Below are positions 9,395 through 17,956 of a DNA stretch of 64,000 nucleotides, one piece after another. The notes beneath the pieces are model-generated. The model was not told where the DNA came from. It did not search any database and saw only the letters and a list, made by a program, of their open reading frames with translations. The DNA comes from Streptomyces tuirus (GTDB lineage: Bacteria; Actinomycetota; Actinomycetes; Streptomycetales; Streptomycetaceae). Both the position numbers and the translations under genes were made by a program. The first letter of the stretch is position 1; every line of letters starts with the position of its first letter. The stretch is from contig JAGTPG010000001.1 of NCBI GenBank assembly GCA_018195615.1, positions 2,170,501 to 2,234,500 of the forward strand. Reading direction: 5' to 3'.

Positions 9395-9415
9395 GGTGTC
9401 CGTGATGCGGACACC
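9395..9415. promoter_or_regulatory. Inverted repeat between leuB and the phosphatase gene
   Basis: GGTGTCCG-TGATG-CGGACACC, a perfect 8-bp inverted repeat lying 38 bp upstream of leuB and 86 bp upstream of the divergent phosphatase start. A second small one, GACAC-TCG-GTGTC, overlaps its left arm (from about 9388). Either could be an operator or an RNA hairpin. The regulator is not known. Confidence 0.45.
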
Positions 9416-9500
9416 CGGTCGGGGGACCGCACGCGCCCGTCGGTTTCCGTTCACCCGTACGTGGTGGGACTGTTGGGCTCCGCTGGGAAGTTCACTCGAC

Positions 9501-11069
9501 ATGGAGATCCCCCACTTCGGCATCCCGCCCGAACTCGCCCGCCGGATGAGCATGGCGGAACAGCACGAGTACCTCCGGACGCGACTGTCGCGGCGGCGCA
9601 CCCTGGTGACGGCGGGCGCGGCGGCGGGCGGCCTGCTGACCGGCTGTTCCGGCTCGGGACGGGGCGCCTCCAAGGCGACCGGGAGCCCGTCACCGAGCAC
9701 GTCGCAGGCGCCGGGCGCCCACATCACCCCCTTCGGCCGCCATCTCGCCTTCGGCGCCGACCCGAAGACGCAGATGCGGATCTCCTGGCAGGTGCCCCTC
9801 GCGGTGAAGAAGCCGTACGTCCGCGTCGGCCTGCGCCCCGACGACCTCGGCCGCAAGGTCGAGGCCGAGTTGCGCGATCTGCACACCCCGGAGCTGAAGG
9901 GCCTACGGGCGGCGGTCGAGCAGTACTACCTGCACGCGGCGCTGGACGGTCTGCGTCCGGACACGACCTACTACTACGGCGTCGGTCACGAGGACTTCGA
10001 CCCGGCGTCCGCCCGGCACCGGTCGACCGTCACGTCCTTCCGCACGGCACCCGCGAGCCCGCCCGAGCGGTTCGTGTTCACCGCGTTCGGCGACCAGGGT
10101 GTGGGCGAGGAGGCGGCCCTCAACGACCGTCTGCTGCTGCGCCAGAGTCCGGTCTTCCACCTCCACGCCGGCGACATCTGCTACGCCGACCCGACCGGCA
10201 AGGGCAAGGAGTCCGACGTCTTCGACGCCGGGCAGTGGGACCGGTTCCTCAAGCAGACCGAGCCGGTGGCCAGGTCGGTGCCGTGGATGGTGACGACCGG
10301 CAACCACGACATGGAGGCCTGGTACTCACCTGACGGCTACGGCGGCCAACTCGCCCGGTTCTCCCTGCCGGACAGCGGCTTCGACGCGCGCACGGCACCG
10401 GGGGTGTACTCCTTCACGTACGGCAACGTGGGTGTGGTCGCGCTGGACGCGAACGACGTGTCGTACGAGATCCCCGCCAACTTCGGCTACACGGAGGGGC
10501 GGCAGACGAAGTGGCTGGACCGGAAGCTCCGTGAACTACGGGCCGCCGACGACGTCGACTTCATCGTCGTCTTCTTCCACCACTGCGCCTATTCGACGTC
10601 CACGCACGCCTCCGACGGCGGGGTGCGCGCCGAGTGGCTTCCGCTGTTCGCCGAGCACCAGGTGGATCTGGTGGTCAACGGGCACAACCATGTGTACGAG
10701 CGGACGGACGCCATCAAGAACGGCGAGGTGGGCAGGCCGGTGCCGGTCGGCGGGACGACGGATCCGCGCCGCGACGGGATCGTGTACGTCACGGCGGGCG
10801 GTGGCGGTAAGGAGCTGTACGGCTTCCCGGACGGCGTGAAGGAGAGCTACGAGGGGAACCTCGCCGACCGCGAGTCGGTCGCCTCGTTCCGGTGGACAAA
10901 GTCGAAGGACACGAAGGCGGAGTCCGTGCAGTGGTCGCGGGTCCGCTACCGGGGGTTCTCGTTCCTCTCGGTGGAGGCCGTGAGCGGCGCCGCGCCGCGG
11001 CTGAAGGTGTCGGCGCTGGCGTCGAGCGGTGAGCGGATCGACCACTTCGAGGTGCGGCGCGGGGCGTGA
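9501..11069 (+). CDS. Tat-exported lipoprotein metallophosphoesterase, purple acid phosphatase family
   Basis: 522 aa from the ATG at 9501 (GGGAAG upstream); a longer in-frame start at 9396 would put about 35 unrelated residues ahead. 'LSRRRTLVTAGAAAGGLLTGC' combines a twin-arginine motif with a lipobox, so the enzyme should be folded before export and lipid-anchored. A fibronectin-like PAP N-domain (about residues 60-190) is followed by the metallophosphatase fold. Metal motifs are 'FGDQG', 'HAGDICYAD', 'TTGNHDM', 'FFHHCAY' and 'VNGHNHVYER'. Its likely role is phosphate scavenging from extracellular phosphoesters. No PHO box was recognised. Confidence 0.9.
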   Translation: MEIPHFGIPPELARRMSMAEQHEYLRTRLSRRRTLVTAGAAAGGLLTGCSGSGRGASKATGSPSPSTSQAPGAHITPFGRHLAFGADPKTQMRISWQVPLAVKKPYVRVGLRPDDLGRKVEAELRDLHTPELKGLRAAVEQYYLHAALDGLRPDTTYYYGVGHEDFDPASARHRSTVTSFRTAPASPPERFVFTAFGDQGVGEEAALNDRLLLRQSPVFHLHAGDICYADPTGKGKESDVFDAGQWDRFLKQTEPVARSVPWMVTTGNHDMEAWYSPDGYGGQLARFSLPDSGFDARTAPGVYSFTYGNVGVVALDANDVSYEIPANFGYTEGRQTKWLDRKLRELRAADDVDFIVVFFHHCAYSTSTHASDGGVRAEWLPLFAEHQVDLVVNGHNHVYERTDAIKNGEVGRPVPVGGTTDPRRDGIVYVTAGGGGKELYGFPDGVKESYEGNLADRESVASFRWTKSKDTKAESVQWSRVRYRGFSFLSVEAVSGAAPRLKVSALASSGERIDHFEVRRGA

Positions 11070-11077
11070 GGCCCCGC
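11059..11077. terminator. Hairpin overlapping the phosphatase stop
   Basis: GCGGGGC-GTGAG-GCCCCGC, a 7-bp stem spanning the TGA stop of the phosphatase gene. It lies between convergent genes, so it could terminate either. It is weaker than the other terminators in the window. Confidence 0.4.
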
Positions 11078-11115
11078 ACCGCGCCTCGTCGGGCGGCTCC
11101 CGGTTCCGGTGCGGC

Positions 11116-11247
11116 TCAGTGGCCGGTGGATCCGCCGTTGTCCCTGCGATCGAGGGCGCGCTGGAGAGCGGCGGCGGCGTTCTTGCGGTCGGACTCGCTC
11201 GTACGGGAGACGTGACGGACTCGGCGGCGGACGGTCGTCTCGGCCAT
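11116..11247 (-). CDS. Small basic protein of unknown function
   Basis: 43 aa, 'MAETTVRRRVRHVSRTSESD...' . The start at 11247 follows AAGGAG, and the longer frame upstream is not supported. It is Arg-rich and hydrophilic, with no membrane segment or known domain. I recall closely similar short ORFs in Streptomyces genomes but know no function. It is convergent with the phosphatase gene. Its upstream region (11248-11461) is locally AT-rich between about 11390 and 11460 and probably holds its promoter. Confidence 0.6.
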   Translation of the reverse strand: MAETTVRRRVRHVSRTSESDRKNAAAALQRALDRRDNGGSTGH

Positions 11248-11461
11248 GGGAAATCGACTCCTTCGGCAGCATGGAGTGCGTAGGGGGTTACGAGACGCCG
11301 GATGGGGCGGGGAGCGGTGCCGCAGGGGTTGCCTGCACGGGGCCCGGCTCACGACCGCCATTCGCTTGGTCGAGCGAGACGTTCGGCTCCTACAAAAGTA
11401 AGGGAGGCCGGAGCATCTGTCTCCACAATTACTCGGACTTCCTACTATCTGAGACAGTGGA

Positions 11462-11944
11462 CTAGGGCACACCGCGCTGACCTGCGGTGATCCCTACCTC
11501 CTCGGGCAGGTGGACGATGCCGTCCGGACCGACGGCCCGGATCCGCCCGGGCCAGGCCTGCCAGCCGCGAGCCGTGTACAGCAGGGCGCCGTCGTCACTC
11601 GCGGAGAGGGCTCCGACGTCGTAGCCGCGTCGGACGATCTCTTCGAGCGCGCCCATGACATCACCGCCGAACCCCCGCCGCCGCACATCACGCCGGACGG
11701 CGACCTTCTCGACGTAGCCGACGCGCAGCCAGCGCCGCCCGTACCGCGCCCGCCGCATCACCACGGCCCCGTGCGCGGCGAGCCCGTGCTCGTCGTGCAC
11801 CAGGGCGTGCATGCCGCCCAGCGTGTGGTCCCAGTCGTCGTCGCTGAAGTCGCCGTCGAACGCCTCGTGCAGCAGGCCGCGAACGGCGAGGAGTTCCATG
11901 GGCGTGAGCCGTGCGGTGTGGTCGATGCGCACTCGGGTGGTCAT
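11462..11944 (-). CDS. GNAT acetyltransferase similar to aminoglycoside 2'-N-acetyltransferase, short C-terminus
   Basis: 160 aa. The core closely follows AAC(2') enzymes: 'AFDGDFSDDDWDHTLGGMHAL', then 'LRVGYVEKVAVRRDVRRRGFG' (acetyl-CoA motif with the Glu of GYVE), then 'GALSASDDGALLYTARGWQAW'. Mycobacterial AAC(2')-Ic is about 181 aa. Here the last 20-odd residues, which in that family carry the 'CDWRxGDVW' end near the aminoglycoside, are absent and replaced by 'GITAGQRGVP'. It is divergent from the oxidoreductase gene with an 84-bp gap. Aminoglycoside acetylation is therefore possible but not certain; the natural substrate may differ. Confidence 0.8.
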   Translation of the reverse strand: MTTRVRIDHTARLTPMELLAVRGLLHEAFDGDFSDDDWDHTLGGMHALVHDEHGLAAHGAVVMRRARYGRRWLRVGYVEKVAVRRDVRRRGFGGDVMGALEEIVRRGYDVGALSASDDGALLYTARGWQAWPGRIRAVGPDGIVHLPEEVGITAGQRGVP

Positions 11945-12028
11945 CGGCCCAGTATGCGAAGGGACCGGGTGGCTCTCGACCGGGTATCCGCGCACGATGG
12001 AAGGGTCCGGCTCCGGGAGGGAGACCCG

Positions 12029-12971
12029 ATGACCACGGCAGAGCCGCGCACCCAGGTGATCACCCAGCACCGCTTCGGCGGACCGGACGTCCTGGAGGTC
12101 GGAGAACACGCGCGCCCCGAGCCCGGCCCCGGCGACGTCCTCCTGCGTGTGCACGCGGCGGGTGTCGATCCGGCGGACCGGCTGGCCCGATCCGGGGCCG
12201 CCCCGCTGTTCGGGAGCCGCCGTTCACGCTCGGGCACGACGTGTCCGGGGAGGTGGAGGAAGTGGGGCCGGGAGTCACCCGGTTCGGGCCCGGCGACGAG
12301 GTGTTCGGCCGGATCGACGGCGGCGGCCACGCCACGCACGTCACCGCCCCGGCCGGCTGCTTCGCCGTCAAGCCCGCCGGGCTGGACCACGCCCACGCGG
12401 CCGCCGCCCCCACGGCGACGCTCACCGCCTGGCACGCCCTGATCGACATCGCCCGGGCCGGACCGGGCAGCCGGGTGCTGGTCCGGGCGGCGGCCGGAGA
12501 GGTGGGGCACGTGGCGGTGCAGCTGGCCGAGGCGGAGGGCGCGTACGTCATCGGCCTCGCCCGCGCCGAGGACCACGACTTCCTGCGCGACCTCGGCGCC
12601 GACGAACTCGTCGACGACACGTCCGGCGACCTCGCGGAGTCGGTCCGCGCCGTCGACGTCGCCCTGGACCCGGTCGGCGGCGAGCAGGCCCCGCGCCTCC
12701 TCGACACCCTCCGCCCGAACGGCATCCTGCTCTCCACCGTCCCCGCCGACCTCGGCCTCTCCCCGAGGACGTGGAGTCCCACGGCCTGCGCTTCGCCCTG
12801 GTCCGGACCGACCCGTCGGGCGACCTCCTGTCGAGGATCGCGCCGCTGCTCGCCGACCGCCGCATCCGCGTCCACGTGGCGGCGACGCTGCCGCTGGCGG
12901 AGGCCGCCAGGGCGCACGAAATGGGCGAAGGGCACACGCGGGGCGCGATCGTGCTGGTCCCGCATCCCTGA
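12029..12971 (+). CDS. Quinone oxidoreductase / zinc-type alcohol dehydrogenase (MDR), two frameshifts as sequenced
   Basis: About 314 aa after correction. The frame starts at 12029 behind GGGAGGGAG ('VITQHRFGGPDVLEV', 'GDVLLRVHAAGVDPADRL'). It must shift near 12213 (TTCGGGAGCC; one G short for 'FGEPPFTLGHDVSGEV') and again near 12763 (CCCCGAGG; one G short) to reach 'LPLAEAARAHEMGEGHTRGAIVLV'. The middle holds the Rossmann segment 'GSRVLVRAAAGEVGHVAVQLA'. It is an NADPH-dependent medium-chain reductase without the catalytic-zinc cysteines of alcohol dehydrogenase. Both shifts are single losses in G/C runs and look like sequence errors rather than gene decay. Confidence 0.8.
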
Positions 12972-12990
12972 ACGCACGGACCGTGACACG

Positions 12991-13024
12991 CCGACGGGCC
13001 GGGTCGTACGACCCGGCCCGTCGG
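12991..13024. terminator. Strong bidirectional terminator
   Basis: A 34-nt perfect palindrome with arms CCGACGGGCCGGGTCGT / ACGACCCGGCCCGTCGG. It lies between the convergent oxidoreductase and P5C dehydrogenase genes, 19 and 12 bp from their ends. Confidence 0.9.
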
Positions 13025-13036
13025 TTCCGCGGGGGC

Positions 13037-14668
13037 TCAGCCCATGTGCGGGTAGGTGTAGTCGGTCGGCGGGACCAGGGTCTCCTTGATGGCGCGGGTC
13101 AGGGTCCAGCGCATCAGGTTCTGGGGGGCACCGGCCTTGTCGTTGGTGCCGGAGGCACGGCCGCCGCCGAAGGGCTGCTGGCCGACGACGGCGCCGGTCG
13201 ACTTGTCGTTGATGTAGAAGTTGCCGGCCGCATAGCGCAGCTTGTCCGCCGTGTACGCCGCCGCCGCGCGGTCGCCCGCGATGACCGAGCCGGTCAGCGC
13301 GTAGTCGGACACGGACTCCATCTGGGTCAGCATCTCGTCGTACTTGTCGTCCTCGTAGACGTGCACGGCGATGATCGGGCCGAAGTACTCGGTGCGGAAC
13401 ACCTCGTTCTCCGGGTCGCCGCACTCGATGACGGTCGGGCGGACGAAATAGCCCTCGGAGTCGTCGTAGCTGCCGCCCGCGACGATCGTGCAGGAGGCGT
13501 CCTCCTTGGCGCGGTCGATGGCGGCCTTGTTCTTGGCGAAGGCACGTTCGTCGATGACGGCCCCGATGAAGTTCGACAGGTCGGTGACGTCGCCCATCTT
13601 GATGCCGTCGACCTCGGCCGCGAACTCCTCCTTGAAGCCCGAGTTCCAGATCGAGGCGGGGATGTACGCCCGGGACGTGGCGCTGCACTTCTGGCCCTGG
13701 TACTCGAAGGCACCCCGGGTGAGCGCCGTCTTCAGGATCGCCGGGTCGGCCGACGGGTGGGCGACCAGGAAGTCCTTGCCGCCGGTCTCGCCGACCAGGC
13801 GCGGGTAGGTGCGGTACTTCTCGATGTTGTTGCCGACCGTCTTCCACAGGTACTGGAAGGTCTTGGTCGAGCCGGTGAAGTGGATGCCGGCGAGGTCGCG
13901 GTGCTCCAGGGCGACCTCGGAGACCTCGATGCCGTCGCCGGTGACGAGGTTGATGACGCCCTTGGGCAGGCCGGCCTCCTCCAGCAGCCGCATGAGCAGC
14001 ACGGCGGCGTGGGTCTGCGTCGGGGACGGCTTCCAGACGACGACGTTGCCCATCAGGGCCGGGGCCGTCGGCAGGTTGCCCGCGATCGCCGTGAAGTTGA
14101 AGGGCGTGATCGCGTAGACGAAGCCCTCCAGCGGGCGGTGGTCCAGACGGTTCCAGACGCCCGGGGAGTTGGCCGGGGGCTGCTCGGCCAGGAGCCCCCG
14201 GGCGTAGGAGACGTTGAAGCGCCAGAAGTCGATCAGTTCGCAGGGCGTGTCGATCTCGGCCTGCTGGGCGGTCTTGGACTGGCCGAGCATGGTGGAGGCG
14301 GCGAGCGTCTCGCGCCAGGGGCCGGACAGCAGCTCGGCGGCGCGCAGGATGATCGCCGCGCGGTCGTCGAAGGACATCGCGCGCCAGGCGGGGGCGGCGG
14401 CCAGGGCCGCGTCGATGGCGTCCTGGGCGTCCGCTTGCGTGGCGTTGCGGTACGTGCCGAGCACGGCCTGGTGGTTGTGCGGCTGGACGACCTGGAAGGC
14501 CTCACCGCCGCCCATCCGCTTCTCGCCGCCGATGGTGCAGGGCAGCTCGATCGGGTTGTCGGCCAGCTCCTTTAGCCTGGCCTCCAGCCGGGCACGCTCG
14601 GGCGAGCCGGGGGCGTAGCCGTGCACCGGCTCGTTGACGGGGGTGGGGACCTGGGTCACAGCGTCCAT
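13037..14668 (-). CDS. pruA: L-glutamate gamma-semialdehyde (delta-1-pyrroline-5-carboxylate) dehydrogenase
   Basis: 543 aa, full length for the stand-alone P5C dehydrogenase. It is an aldehyde dehydrogenase fold: 'AITPFNFTAIAGNLPTAPAL' for NAD binding, 'IHFTGSTKTFQ', 'LVGETGGKDF' with the general-base Glu, and 'RGAFEYQGQKCSATSRAYI' with the catalytic Cys. It oxidises glutamate semialdehyde to glutamate in the second step of proline breakdown. AAGGAG lies 11 nt before the ATG. Proline dehydrogenase is 36 bp upstream on the same strand, so the two form an operon. Confidence 0.95.
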   Translation of the reverse strand: MDAVTQVPTPVNEPVHGYAPGSPERARLEARLKELADNPIELPCTIGGEKRMGGGEAFQVVQPHNHQAVLGTYRNATQADAQDAIDAALAAAPAWRAMSFDDRAAIILRAAELLSGPWRETLAASTMLGQSKTAQQAEIDTPCELIDFWRFNVSYARGLLAEQPPANSPGVWNRLDHRPLEGFVYAITPFNFTAIAGNLPTAPALMGNVVVWKPSPTQTHAAVLLMRLLEEAGLPKGVINLVTGDGIEVSEVALEHRDLAGIHFTGSTKTFQYLWKTVGNNIEKYRTYPRLVGETGGKDFLVAHPSADPAILKTALTRGAFEYQGQKCSATSRAYIPASIWNSGFKEEFAAEVDGIKMGDVTDLSNFIGAVIDERAFAKNKAAIDRAKEDASCTIVAGGSYDDSEGYFVRPTVIECGDPENEVFRTEYFGPIIAVHVYEDDKYDEMLTQMESVSDYALTGSVIAGDRAAAAYTADKLRYAAGNFYINDKSTGAVVGQQPFGGGRASGTNDKAGAPQNLMRWTLTRAIKETLVPPTDYTYPHMG

Positions 14669-14704
14669 GTTTTCCGTAACTCCTTACTGAGCGGTGTGTC
14701 GGTC

Positions 14705-15631
14705 TCAGCCCTTGGTGATCATGCTTCGTGCGAAGAAGCGCAGGTTGGCCGGCTTCTCCGCGAGTCGCCGCATGAAGTAGCCGTACCAGTCGGTGCCGTA
14801 CGCGGTGTACACGCGCATGCGGTGGCCCTCTGCGGCGAGGCGCGACTGCTCGTCGCTGCGGATGCCGTAGAGCATCTGGAACTCGTACTCGTCGAGCTTT
14901 CGCCCGGCGCGGTGGGCGAGTTCCTGGCCGATGGCGATCAGGCGGGGGTCGTGGGAGCCGATCATCGGGTACCCCTCCCCTTTCATCAACGTCCTCAGGG
15001 TGCGGACGTATGCCCGGTCGATCTCCTGTTTGTCCTGGTACGCGACCGAGGCGGGCTCCTTGTACGCGCCCTTGACCAGGCGGACCCGGCTGCCGCTCGC
15101 GGCGAGGCGGCGGGCGTCGGCCTCGGTGCGGAAGAGGTACGCCTGGATGACGCAGCCGGTCTGCGGGAAGTCCTTCCGCAGCTCCTCATGGATGGCGAAC
15201 ATCGAGTCGAGGGTCGTGTGGTCCTCGGCGTCCAGGGTGACCGTGGTGCCGATCTCGGCGGCGGCCTCGACGACCGGGCGGACGTTGGCGAGGGCCAGTT
15301 CATGGCCGCCGGCCAGGGCCTGTCCGAACATCGACAGCTTCACCGACATCTCGGCACGGGTGCCGAGCTCCAGCGGCTTCAGGCGGTCGACCAGCTCCAG
15401 GTAGGCATCCCGGGCGGCGGCGGCCTGCGCGGGGTTGGTGATGTCCTCCCCGACGACGTCCATCGTCAGCTCCAGACCCCGCTCGGCGAGGCTCCGGACG
15501 ACCGGCACGATGTCGTCGACGTCCTCGCCCGGGATGAAGCGGTCGACGACCTGCTTGGTCACCGGGGCCGCCGAGATCAGGCGTCGCATCCGGTCGCTGC
15601 GAGACGCGGCGAGAATCACGGGACCCAGCAC
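14705..15631 (-). CDS. Proline dehydrogenase (monofunctional)
   Basis: 308 aa from the GTG at 15631, chosen because GGAGG lies 6 nt upstream; the open frame continues further without a ribosome site. It is the FAD-dependent TIM-barrel type: 'GLELTMDVVGED', 'VTLDAEDHTT', 'LVKGAYKEP', and the C-terminal 'VYTAYGTDWYGYFMRRLAEKPAN' with the substrate-binding YxxRRxxE motif. It oxidises proline to P5C, passing electrons to the membrane quinone pool. It is first in the putative proline-utilisation operon and divergent from the PucR-type regulator, its probable activator. Confidence 0.93.
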   Translation of the reverse strand: MLGPVILAASRSDRMRRLISAAPVTKQVVDRFIPGEDVDDIVPVVRSLAERGLELTMDVVGEDITNPAQAAAARDAYLELVDRLKPLELGTRAEMSVKLSMFGQALAGGHELALANVRPVVEAAAEIGTTVTLDAEDHTTLDSMFAIHEELRKDFPQTGCVIQAYLFRTEADARRLAASGSRVRLVKGAYKEPASVAYQDKQEIDRAYVRTLRTLMKGEGYPMIGSHDPRLIAIGQELAHRAGRKLDEYEFQMLYGIRSDEQSRLAAEGHRMRVYTAYGTDWYGYFMRRLAEKPANLRFFARSMITKG

Positions 15632-15821
15632 GGGGCACCTCCAGAGCACAACCAACGGATGGCCGGACCCCGGGCGGATGACGCTTCGGGTACGGCGCGG
15701 AGAACCACCGTGAAACCTAAGGATCCCTCCGATCGTCGGCCATCGACAGCTGTCACGCATCCGTGCCGCAGATCTCAGACAGATGTATGAAGGCACCTCC
15801 GGGATGCGGGACAATGCCCGG

Positions 15822-17148
15822 ATGACGTCGGAGCACAGGGGCGACTACGAGGAGCTGGTCGACGAGATCTCGGAGCTGCTCGGCGCGCCCGCGACGCTGG
15901 AGAACCGGGACTTCGAGCTGATCGCCTTCGGCGCGTACGACAGCGAGGGCGACCTCGATCCATCGGCCCTGGACCCGGTGCGCACCCGCTCGATCCTCAC
16001 CCGCCGCTCGACGGCGGCCGTCCGGGCGTGGTTCGAGGGCTTCGGCATCACGCGGGCGACCGGCCCGGTGCGGATCCCGCCGACGCCGGAGGCCGGGGTG
16101 TACCGGGGGCGGATCTGCCTGCCCGTCCGCCACCGGGGCGTGGTCCACGGCTACATCTGGCTCCTGGACGACGATCCGGGGCCGAGCGAACGCCAGCTGT
16201 CCGCCGCCATGCAGGTGACGGCCCGCATCGGCGCGCTGCTCGCGGACGAGGCCCAGCACGGGGCCGACCTCAGCCGCGAGCTGCGGGCGGTCCTCACGGC
16301 CGAGCGCGACTGGCAGCGGGACATGGCGATCGCGGAGCTCCGCACCGCCCTCGGCTCCCGCGCCGACGGCCCGCACACGGTGGTGTGCGTCGCCCCCTGG
16401 CCGTCGGCCGACCCGGACGACGCGCCCTCGGTCCGAGCGGTGCCGGGAGCGACCGCGCTGTGCACGCTGCCGTGGGGAGCGACGGACCAGTGCGTGGCGG
16501 TGCTGATCCGTTTGCGCTCGACGGATGTCCTGACCCCGGCGACGACGGCGGCGGGGCGGCTGCTGGAGCGGGCGGGTGGGAGCATCGGACCGGCCGGCAC
16601 AACGGGGGACAGACGGGCGGCGCCCCGGGCGGACCGGCCTCCCGCGGCCTGGCCGGCGCTGCCGGTGGGCCGGGGAGCGCCGCCCCGCACGGCCCCTCCC
16701 GCGGACCGGCGGGCGCCGGCCCACACGGCTCCTCCCGCGGACCGGCCGCCGGTGTCGCCACCCCCCGCTCCGGCCTCGCCGAGCTGGGAGCCGCCTGGTG
16801 GGAGGCGTCGGCGGCGGCGCGGGCGGCGCTGGCCGAGACACGGCTGGGCCCGATCGCGCAGTGGTCGTCGATCGGCCCGTTCCGGCTGCTGACCGCGCTG
16901 CCGCCGGACGTGGCCCGGGACCCCGTCGTAGCCGCCCTGGTCGCCCCGGTCAGCAGGAGCTCGCCCGTACCGCCGAGGTCTACCTCGACTGCGCCGGGCA
17001 GGCCGCCCGCGCCTCCGCCGAACTCGGTATCCACCGCCAGACCCTGTATTACCGGCTGTCCCGGATCGAGAAGCTCACCGGCCTGGATCTGGACGACGGC
17101 GAGGACCGCCTGCTGCTGCACATGGCCCTGAAGGCACACCGACTCTGA
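15822..17148 (+). CDS. PucR-family transcriptional regulator, frameshifted as sequenced
   Basis: Three frames must be joined. 15822 to about 16590 gives the N-terminal sensory part ('[26 protein letters not shown]...'). A Gly/Pro/Ala-rich linker then runs to about 16770. A second frame gives '[21 protein letters not shown]' and '[19 protein letters not shown]'. After a shift near 16946 (CCCCGG, one G short), a third gives the PucR C-terminal helix-turn-helix '[27 protein letters not shown]'. An alternative start is ATG 15804. It is divergent from proline dehydrogenase, and PucR proteins commonly activate adjacent catabolic operons, so proline-responsive control is inferred. Confidence 0.78.
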
Positions 17149-17162
17149 GGACCGGCCCCGAC

Positions 17163-17811
17163 ATGCCCTGCTGCTGATCGACCTCGACAACACCCTGGTC
17201 GACCGCGACGCCGCGTTCCGCGCCGCGCTCACAGCCTTCCTGGCCGAGTACGAACTGCCCGCCCGGGACGTCGACCGGCTGATGTCCATGGACGCCAGTG
17301 GATACACGCCGCGCCCTGAGCTCGCCCGGGCCATGAACGACCGGTACGGCGACCTCCTCCCCCAGGGGGCGATCCGCGCCCTGCTCGACCGGGGCGCCGC
17401 CGACCGCGTCGTCCTGACCGCCCCGTCCGCACGGCACTCGAGAAGGCCGCCACCGACGGCTGGACCCTGGTCATCGTCACCAACGGCCGTACCGCGCAAC
17501 AGGAGGCGAAGATCCGGAACACCGGCCTCGACGAGCTGGCCCACGGATGGGTCGTCTCCGAGGCGGTCGGCCACAAGAAGCCCGCGCCGGAGATCTTCCA
17601 CGCCGCTGCCGCCGTCGTCGGCACCTCGCTGGACGGCGCCTGGGTGATCGGCGACTCCCCGCACGCCGACATCGGCGGCGCGGCGGCCATCGGTGCCCGC
17701 AGTGTCTGGGTGTCCGCCGGCCGTCCATGGACGGAGACCTCGCACCGCCCCACCCGGACCGTCCAGGATGCCGCGTCCGCGATCGAATCGGTCGTCCGCG
17801 CCCCCATGTGA
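17163..17811 (+). CDS. HAD-superfamily hydrolase, two frameshifts as sequenced
   Basis: The ATG at 17163 reads into a stop after four codons. Restoring one C in the CCC run at 17166-17168 gives 'MPLLLIDLDNTLVDRD', the HAD motif I with its nucleophilic Asp. A second single loss near 17424 (CCCCG for CCCCGG) is needed to continue with 'WTLVIVTNGRTAQQEAKI' (motif II), 'EAVGHKKPAPEIF' (motif III Lys) and 'GAWVIGDSPHADIGGAAAIG' (motif IV). About 215 aa when corrected. It starts 14 bp after the PucR gene. It is a small-molecule phosphatase of unknown substrate. Confidence 0.75.
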
Positions 17812-17880
17812 TTCCCCGTGCGATCCCCCATGTGATCCGGCGTGTGATCGCACAGTTGATCCGGCAATGTGATCCAAACG
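17808..17880 (+). repeat. 12-bp minisatellite, six copies
   Basis: Imperfect units of 12 bp (GTGATTCCCCGT, GCGATCCCCCAT, GTGATCCGGCGT, GTGATCGCACAG, TTGATCCGGCAA(T), GTGATCCAAACG) begin in the last codons of the HAD gene and end just before the promoter of the ABC operon. Spacing of the GTGAT core is 12 bp, with one 13-bp step before the last copy. Confidence 0.8.
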
Positions 17881-17884
17881 GCAA

Positions 17885-17913
17885 TTGTTGAAAACGATTG
17901 TCAATGCTACGGT
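17885..17913 (+). promoter_or_regulatory. Promoter with overlapping Zur-like box for the ABC operon
   Basis: TTGTTG (17885-17890), 17-bp spacer, TACGGT (17908-17913). Over the -35 and spacer lies TTGAAAACGATTGTCAA (17888-17904), a 7-3-7 style imperfect palindrome resembling Fur-superfamily sites, especially the Zur boxes of actinobacteria as I remember them. It is AT-rich against the background. Repression of the downstream operon by a metal sensor is inferred. Confidence 0.55.
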
Positions 17914-17956
17914 CGGCGCATCCCCTGTTTGACCACCCCTTTACCCGGAGGGCCCC

